Source of the DNA: Alphaproteobacteria bacterium
Lineage (GTDB): Bacteria > Pseudomonadota > Alphaproteobacteria > Rs-D84
NCBI GenBank assembly: GCA_009784815.1
Contig: WQXN01000007.1
Coordinates: 1 to 43,098, forward strand
Length of the DNA stretch: 43,098 nucleotides
Reading direction: 5' to 3'
A program made the translations under genes and the position numbers. Below, one piece after another: positions 39,753 to 43,098 of the stretch. Under the pieces are notes generated by a model. It was not told where the DNA came from and ran no database searches. It saw nothing but the letters and a program-made list of their open reading frames with translations. Position 1 is the first letter of the stretch, and the number at the start of each line of letters is the position of its first letter.

Positions 39753-40829
39753 TTATAAAGTAACTTCCTTTAACATATTGCCGGCCAAAACGCAGATCTT
39801 GTCTTTGGAAACGATTTGTATTTTATCGTAGTAATCCGACAGGCGCCGCCCGTTGCTATCGATTATATAGTTGCCTTTTTTCGTCGTACATTCGAAGATG
39901 TCGCGAGTTTGCAATGCAGATATGCTTTTTGCGTCACCTGGATTTTTTATTTCAACAGGATTTTCGGCGGATGGATTGTGATAATCCGGCAGGATAACCT
40001 TGTCTTTTCTATATAGTACGATAGTGCTGGCATGTATGCCGTCATTGTCAGAGGATCTAATCCCGCGGATCGAATAGTTTACGATATTGTCGAAAGATTG
40101 GCGCACCGTCATGTCGCCAGATACATATATTTTACAATTTTTTCCTTTATCAAAGCACAACACATTAAAGCCGTCGTCTTTGCGGCCTGTGACTTCGATG
40201 TTTATATTCGATCGGACAACGCTATAATCGTCCAGGCTAACAATGCGATCATCGAAGTTTCCGTTAAGATTTTCTTTGTGGCATAGATATCCAAAACTTG
40301 GCGATAGATACAGCCATGCGTCGCGGTCGCTGGACAGCGAGTTTATTTTGCAGCCTGTCGGATATTCCAACGTTGTTGTGTAGTCGACCGTCACGACTTT
40401 TTTATCCGGGCTTGCCCGCTCGACCTTTGTCGAGTAACTATTTGAAACATTTTCTATTATAGTTTTTCCAGTTTTAACGTCGATGATGTCGTGTCTTGTC
40501 TGGTGCGCACAATAGTCGTCCAAAGCTATCCAATTTGTGTCTTTTATGAAGGTGTGCTTCCCATTCTTGGTTTCTTTTGTATCAATGTTATAAATCGCAT
40601 TGTCCATAGTGACAAACCGGCCTAAAAAAGAGTATAGGCCTTTATCGCCGAACGGTATTAAGAAATCTTTGGAAGTCCAATCCATCAGGGCGTATTTCCA
40701 TGATTGTCCCTTATGCGCACAAAGTATATAAACGTTTCCGTCTTCTGACGGAGTTACTCTGTTCATAGCGTATCCATCGGGCAGGATTTTTGAAAAATCG
40801 TATACGGTGTCGTTGGTGTAGTTAGCCAT
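39753..40829 (-). CDS. Unknown protein with propeller-like strand repeats
   Basis: The 358-residue protein has no signal peptide. Regularly spaced segments such as GNVYILCAHKGQSWKYALMD, GKHTFIKDTNWIALDD, DGFNVLCFDKGKNCKIYVSG and KKGNYIIDSNGRRLSDYYDK look like beta-propeller blades or WG-type repeats. I do not recognise the family, and the fold is a guess from the repeat spacing. It starts 8 nt inside the 3' end of the upstream gene and is followed after 19 nt by the leucine-rich-repeat gene, so the three are transcribed together. It may recognise a polymer or a partner protein. Confidence 0.5.
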   Translation of the reverse strand: MANYTNDTVYDFSKILPDGYAMNRVTPSEDGNVYILCAHKGQSWKYALMDWTSKDFLIPFGDKGLYSFLGRFVTMDNAIYNIDTKETKNGKHTFIKDTNWIALDDYCAHQTRHDIIDVKTGKTIIENVSNSYSTKVERASPDKKVVTVDYTTTLEYPTGCKINSLSSDRDAWLYLSPSFGYLCHKENLNGNFDDRIVSLDDYSVVRSNINIEVTGRKDDGFNVLCFDKGKNCKIYVSGDMTVRQSFDNIVNYSIRGIRSSDNDGIHASTIVLYRKDKVILPDYHNPSAENPVEIKNPGDAKSISALQTRDIFECTTKKGNYIIDSNGRRLSDYYDKIQIVSKDKICVLAGNMLKEVTL

Positions 40830-41550
40830 TTTGGACCTCTTTGAGTTTATTTATTATGTTGTTTTTTTGAGCAATCTCCAAGAGTTGCATGGCTTGGTCG
40901 TCCGAAATTTCCTTTGCGGGTTCGGCCAGCGCCCATTCCGGGTGATCAGCGAAAGTATATTCCATAACGGCGTCCGACATTTCGTATCCGTCCAGGACGA
41001 ATTTCGCCGCGACGCGCGCTATTATTTCGCGCTCGGATTCATAGTTGCACCAGCAGCTTTCGTCGTCGCCGTAATTGTATGAAACGGTTTTGTGTAGGTC
41101 GAACACTATGCTTGCTCCCTTATGATTCACGATCAGGTTTTTGATGTTGTAAGAATTCATGAATTGTCTTGGAGTTTTGTCCAGGGCTTTCAGGCTATTG
41201 ACGTCCGTCGACACTACAAGAGCGCCGTGGTTCGGTATCAGGCCAAGCGATTGTATCGAGTTAATCGGCTGGCCGTCGAGTTTCAGATCTACCATGACAG
41301 GGACAAATTCGTTGGTGTCAGCAAGGATTTTGGGCAAAACGTTGCCTTGTTCGTTTTCGCAGATCACGATCAGGTCTTTTGTAGTAGGCTTGAATCCTTT
41401 TGTGGGTATCGATTTGTTGACTTGGGCTGGATCGATTCCCGGGATATTAGTTATATAGTTTGCGACTAGGTCTTTCATGGTTTCTCTACCCGCAAGCTTT
41501 TCTTGGGCTTCTTTGAATCTATTCAAGTTGTCTGTTACGTATATTGCCAT
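40822..41550 (-). CDS. Unknown protein, first gene of the leucine-rich-repeat operon
   Basis: The 242-residue protein has no signal peptide or membrane segment and I do not recognise it. Segments of note are RETMKDLVANYITNIPG, TTKDLIVICENEQGNVLPKI, LGLIPNHGALVVSTDVNSL and DDESCWCNYESEREIIARVA. The ATG at 41550 was chosen because AAAAGGGAG lies upstream; a longer frame from 41625 would run through the promoter. A strong promoter (TTGACA-17-TATTAT) precedes it. The gene is divergent from the helix-turn-helix/Rossmann gene at 41744, which is a candidate regulator or partner. Confidence 0.55.
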   Translation of the reverse strand: MAIYVTDNLNRFKEAQEKLAGRETMKDLVANYITNIPGIDPAQVNKSIPTKGFKPTTKDLIVICENEQGNVLPKILADTNEFVPVMVDLKLDGQPINSIQSLGLIPNHGALVVSTDVNSLKALDKTPRQFMNSYNIKNLIVNHKGASIVFDLHKTVSYNYGDDESCWCNYESEREIIARVAAKFVLDGYEMSDAVMEYTFADHPEWALAEPAKEISDDQAMQLLEIAQKNNIINKLKEVQNG

Positions 41551-41583
41551 TTTTATCTCCCTTTTGTGGTTATTTCTAAGCTG

Positions 41584-41612
41584 ATAATAGGGCTGGAGGA
41601 GGCGTTTGTCAA
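41584..41612 (-). promoter_or_regulatory. Promoter of the leucine-rich-repeat operon
   Basis: On the minus strand TTGACA (41607-41612) and TATTAT (41584-41589) are exactly 17 nt apart, the best match to the sigma70 consensus in the window. Confidence 0.78.
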
Positions 41613-41636
41613 TAATATTTGGCAATAATATTCTTA

Positions 41637-41711
41637 TATAGGAATAATTAATTACTTTAATTGGGATAATTTTATAAAAATTGCTTGAAATTTTGTAGTA
41701 TTATTCCTATA
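41637..41711. promoter_or_regulatory. Paired 12-bp inverted repeat, candidate operator
   Basis: TATAGGAATAAT (41637-41648) and its exact reverse complement ATTATTCCTATA (41700-41711) lie 63 bp apart, close to six helical turns. The right half covers the end of the spacer and most of the -10 of the gene at 41744. The left half lies between the two divergent promoters. Confidence 0.55.
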
Positions 41712-41713
41712 AT
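41685..41713 (+). promoter_or_regulatory. Promoter of the helix-turn-helix/Rossmann gene
   Basis: TTGAAA (41685-41690) and TATAAT (41708-41713) are 17 nt apart. The leader is about 24 nt and carries AAGGA before the ATG at 41744. Confidence 0.72.
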
Positions 41714-41743
41714 TTATTCGTAATGGCAAAATAAGGACTAAAA

Positions 41744-42979
41744 ATGCAATTTATGACTGTGAGCGAGGCAGCCACGCGGTGGGGGATTACCGGGCGAAGG
41801 GTAATCGCTTTGCTGAACGCAGGCCGCGTGAATGGCGGAGTAAAGAGTGGCAAGTCGTGGTTGATTCCGGTCGATACGGCGCGCCCTTATGACGGGCGGT
41901 CGCATTATGCAAAGGTTGCGCCGCGAGCGAAGCGCATAGCGGTAGTCGGAGCAAATACTTCGCTTGGCGCGGCGGTTTCGGATCTTCTTGGCGGCAACGG
42001 ATATGAAGTAATCGGGTTTTCGTCCGATTTTGATCATGCCGGCAGCGTTTATTTGAACTATAACAATTTGGAATCCATGCGCGCGGTTTTCGATTCTATG
42101 GACGGGTACTTGGACGGTTTGCTTGTCGTGGATGATTTCGCGCGGGCGGATAACGGACTTGGTTTTGATTACTTAGATTTCGAGCGCGAGTTCCGCGAAA
42201 AAATTCTTCCGATGAATTTTATCGTCCGCGAGCTGGTCAAAAAAATGAACTATCAGTCCGGCGTCGTATTAGTAAATCCAAGCGATGAAAATTTCGTTTC
42301 GCGCACTGCGCCGCAGCTGTCCGAGCTTTACGGAATTCGCATAAATTCCATCACCGCAAAAGTCGACGAACATTATATTTCCGATCTTGCCGACGACGCT
42401 TATCTTTTGCTGACGCGGCACAAGTATATTACCGGCATTAATATAAAACCGGATATGGATTCGCTTGATCTGGATTCGCGCAAGCGGAGTTCGGATATGA
42501 ATTCCACGCGTTATTATGCCTGGCTGCACAGGCTTTATTCCAAGGCCAAGCCGGGAGACCATATATGGGTTGCTACCAAATTATCCAACAAGGTCGAATG
42601 GGTCGACAACGCTATGGAGCGCCAGTTCAAGCAGGACAATATGGACGCCGCGGGGCGCGGAGTCAAGATCACGCGCATATTCATGTTCCAGGGAAAAACC
42701 GAGCGAAAAAATAAAAAGAATCAAAACATCCGAGATTATGCGGCGAATCCGCGAATGAATATTTTGTGGGTGGATACGGACGCTTTGAAAAAACAGGCGC
42801 CCGGTTTATTGCAAAAAATCGGCGACGGATGGGGAGGAATAAACGACGATATTCTTATGGTGGATCTTCCAAGCGGAGAGCAGGGCGAGGCCTATGGGTA
42901 TGTGATCATGAATCAGAAAGACATAGCAGACGCCAAGCGCGCATTCAACGAATTGAAAAAGTTTGCAATGGCTATATGA
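41744..42979 (+). CDS. Helix-turn-helix, Rossmann (SDR-like) and unknown C-terminal domain fusion
   Basis: The 411-residue protein seems to have three parts. Residues 1-50 are an excisionase/MerR-like DNA-binding domain (MTVSEAATRWGITGRRV, ending SGKSWLIPVDTARPYDGR), a form common in Firmicutes. Residues 62-235 resemble an SDR Rossmann fold: a nucleotide site IAVVGANTSLGAAVSDLL, a GLLVVDDFARAD strand and VVLVNPSD before SELYGIRINSITAKVD; the Tyr-x3-Lys catalytic pair is not evident. Residues 255-411 (AKPGDHIWVATKLSNKVEW, RGVKITRIFMFQGKTERK) are unknown and recall PLD-like sensor domains. The right half of an inverted repeat covers its -10, suggesting autoregulation. Palindromic repeat copy 5 follows. 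The function is unknown. Confidence 0.6.
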   Translation: MQFMTVSEAATRWGITGRRVIALLNAGRVNGGVKSGKSWLIPVDTARPYDGRSHYAKVAPRAKRIAVVGANTSLGAAVSDLLGGNGYEVIGFSSDFDHAGSVYLNYNNLESMRAVFDSMDGYLDGLLVVDDFARADNGLGFDYLDFEREFREKILPMNFIVRELVKKMNYQSGVVLVNPSDENFVSRTAPQLSELYGIRINSITAKVDEHYISDLADDAYLLLTRHKYITGINIKPDMDSLDLDSRKRSSDMNSTRYYAWLHRLYSKAKPGDHIWVATKLSNKVEWVDNAMERQFKQDNMDAAGRGVKITRIFMFQGKTERKNKKNQNIRDYAANPRMNILWVDTDALKKQAPGLLQKIGDGWGGINDDILMVDLPSGEQGEAYGYVIMNQKDIADAKRAFNELKKFAMAI

Positions 42980-43098
42980 CAAAAAATCCTGAAATGTTTT
43001 ACAAATCGGTCTATATCGCCGATTAGCTTCGAAAAACCAACACGTCGCGGCAGCCTATTAGGCCTACGCCGGTTGGTTTTTCTTGCTTCTGGGCGATC
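42980..43098. repeat. Palindromic repeat family, copy 5 (right end cut by the window)
   Basis: The core matches copies 3 and 4 (CGCGGCAGCCTATTAGGCC). The stem reads GAAAAACCAAC with GTTGGTTTTTC, so two G-C pairs of copies 3 and 4 are replaced by A-T pairs on both sides. ATCGCC pairs with GGCGAT further out. The window ends inside the right arm. Confidence 0.88.

Overview
The window reads as a gene-dense chromosomal segment of an uncultured alphaproteobacterium. The lineage is inferred from gene content: LpxI (the alphaproteobacterial-type UDP-2,3-diacylglucosamine hydrolase), an OlsB/OlsA ornithine-lipid pair, a ValRS whose signature motifs look like the archaeal-type enzyme known from Rickettsia, and ZapA preceded by a small coiled-coil gene. 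Codon use mixes G/C- and A/T-ending codons, coding is compact, neighbouring genes often overlap by 1-14 nt, and surface proteins are prominent. A small-genome, host-associated or gut lineage fits, but the genus cannot be told from the sequence.

Layout. 1-1742: FkbM-type methyltransferase and lpxI on the minus strand. 1853-7309: a Pmp-repeat autotransporter, a coupled lipoprotein hydrolase, then a NitT/TauT-type ABC importer (binding protein, ATPase, permease). 7311-9775 (minus): ABC-F ATPase and a D-2-hydroxyacid dehydrogenase. 9837-12000: accessory stretch with a MoaA-like radical SAM gene behind a promoter carrying a G9 tract, a broken dual-OB-like gene, a DUF488 gene and a GIY-YIG gene. 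12012-13800: hairpin element, tRNA-Ser(UGA), outer-membrane beta-barrel gene. 14018-17010: tyrS, two small ORFs, a winged-helix-like protein overlapping birA. 17135-22091 (minus): olsB-olsA, an MltB-like transglycosylase, and a three-gene cell-envelope cluster with an M23 peptidase. 22152-23028: coiled-coil protein, zapA, acpS. 23029-26056: an MFS carrier and an MsbA-like exporter, divergent. Then tRNA-Val(UAC), a rhodanese/DUF2892 protein and an APH-like kinase. 27969-31510: serS, a secreted protein, a YbhN-like membrane protein and fabI, ending in a strong bidirectional terminator. 31552-32487: an AT-rich orphan. 32704-38285: ligA, a DMT-like permease, valS and a small YgjV-like protein. 38282-42979: an accessory block with a three-gene operon (two unknowns and a BspA-type leucine-rich-repeat protein) divergent from a helix-turn-helix/Rossmann/unknown three-part protein.

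Three patterns run through the window. (1) A family of about 145-bp palindromic elements occurs five times; the first and last copies lie exactly at the window ends. Arms differ between copies but keep their pairing through compensatory changes, and one copy supplies the 3' end of olsA. (2) Four G7-G9 tracts lie in intergenic DNA directly before TA-rich -10-like hexamers. In two of them the tract fills the -35/-10 spacer of an otherwise good sigma70 promoter, the arrangement expected for slipped-strand phase variation. (3) Many promoters place the -10 hexamer so that transcription should begin at or next to the start codon, implying common leaderless mRNAs. Coordinates of start codons were chosen from ribosome-binding sites or these promoters and often differ from the longest possible ORF.
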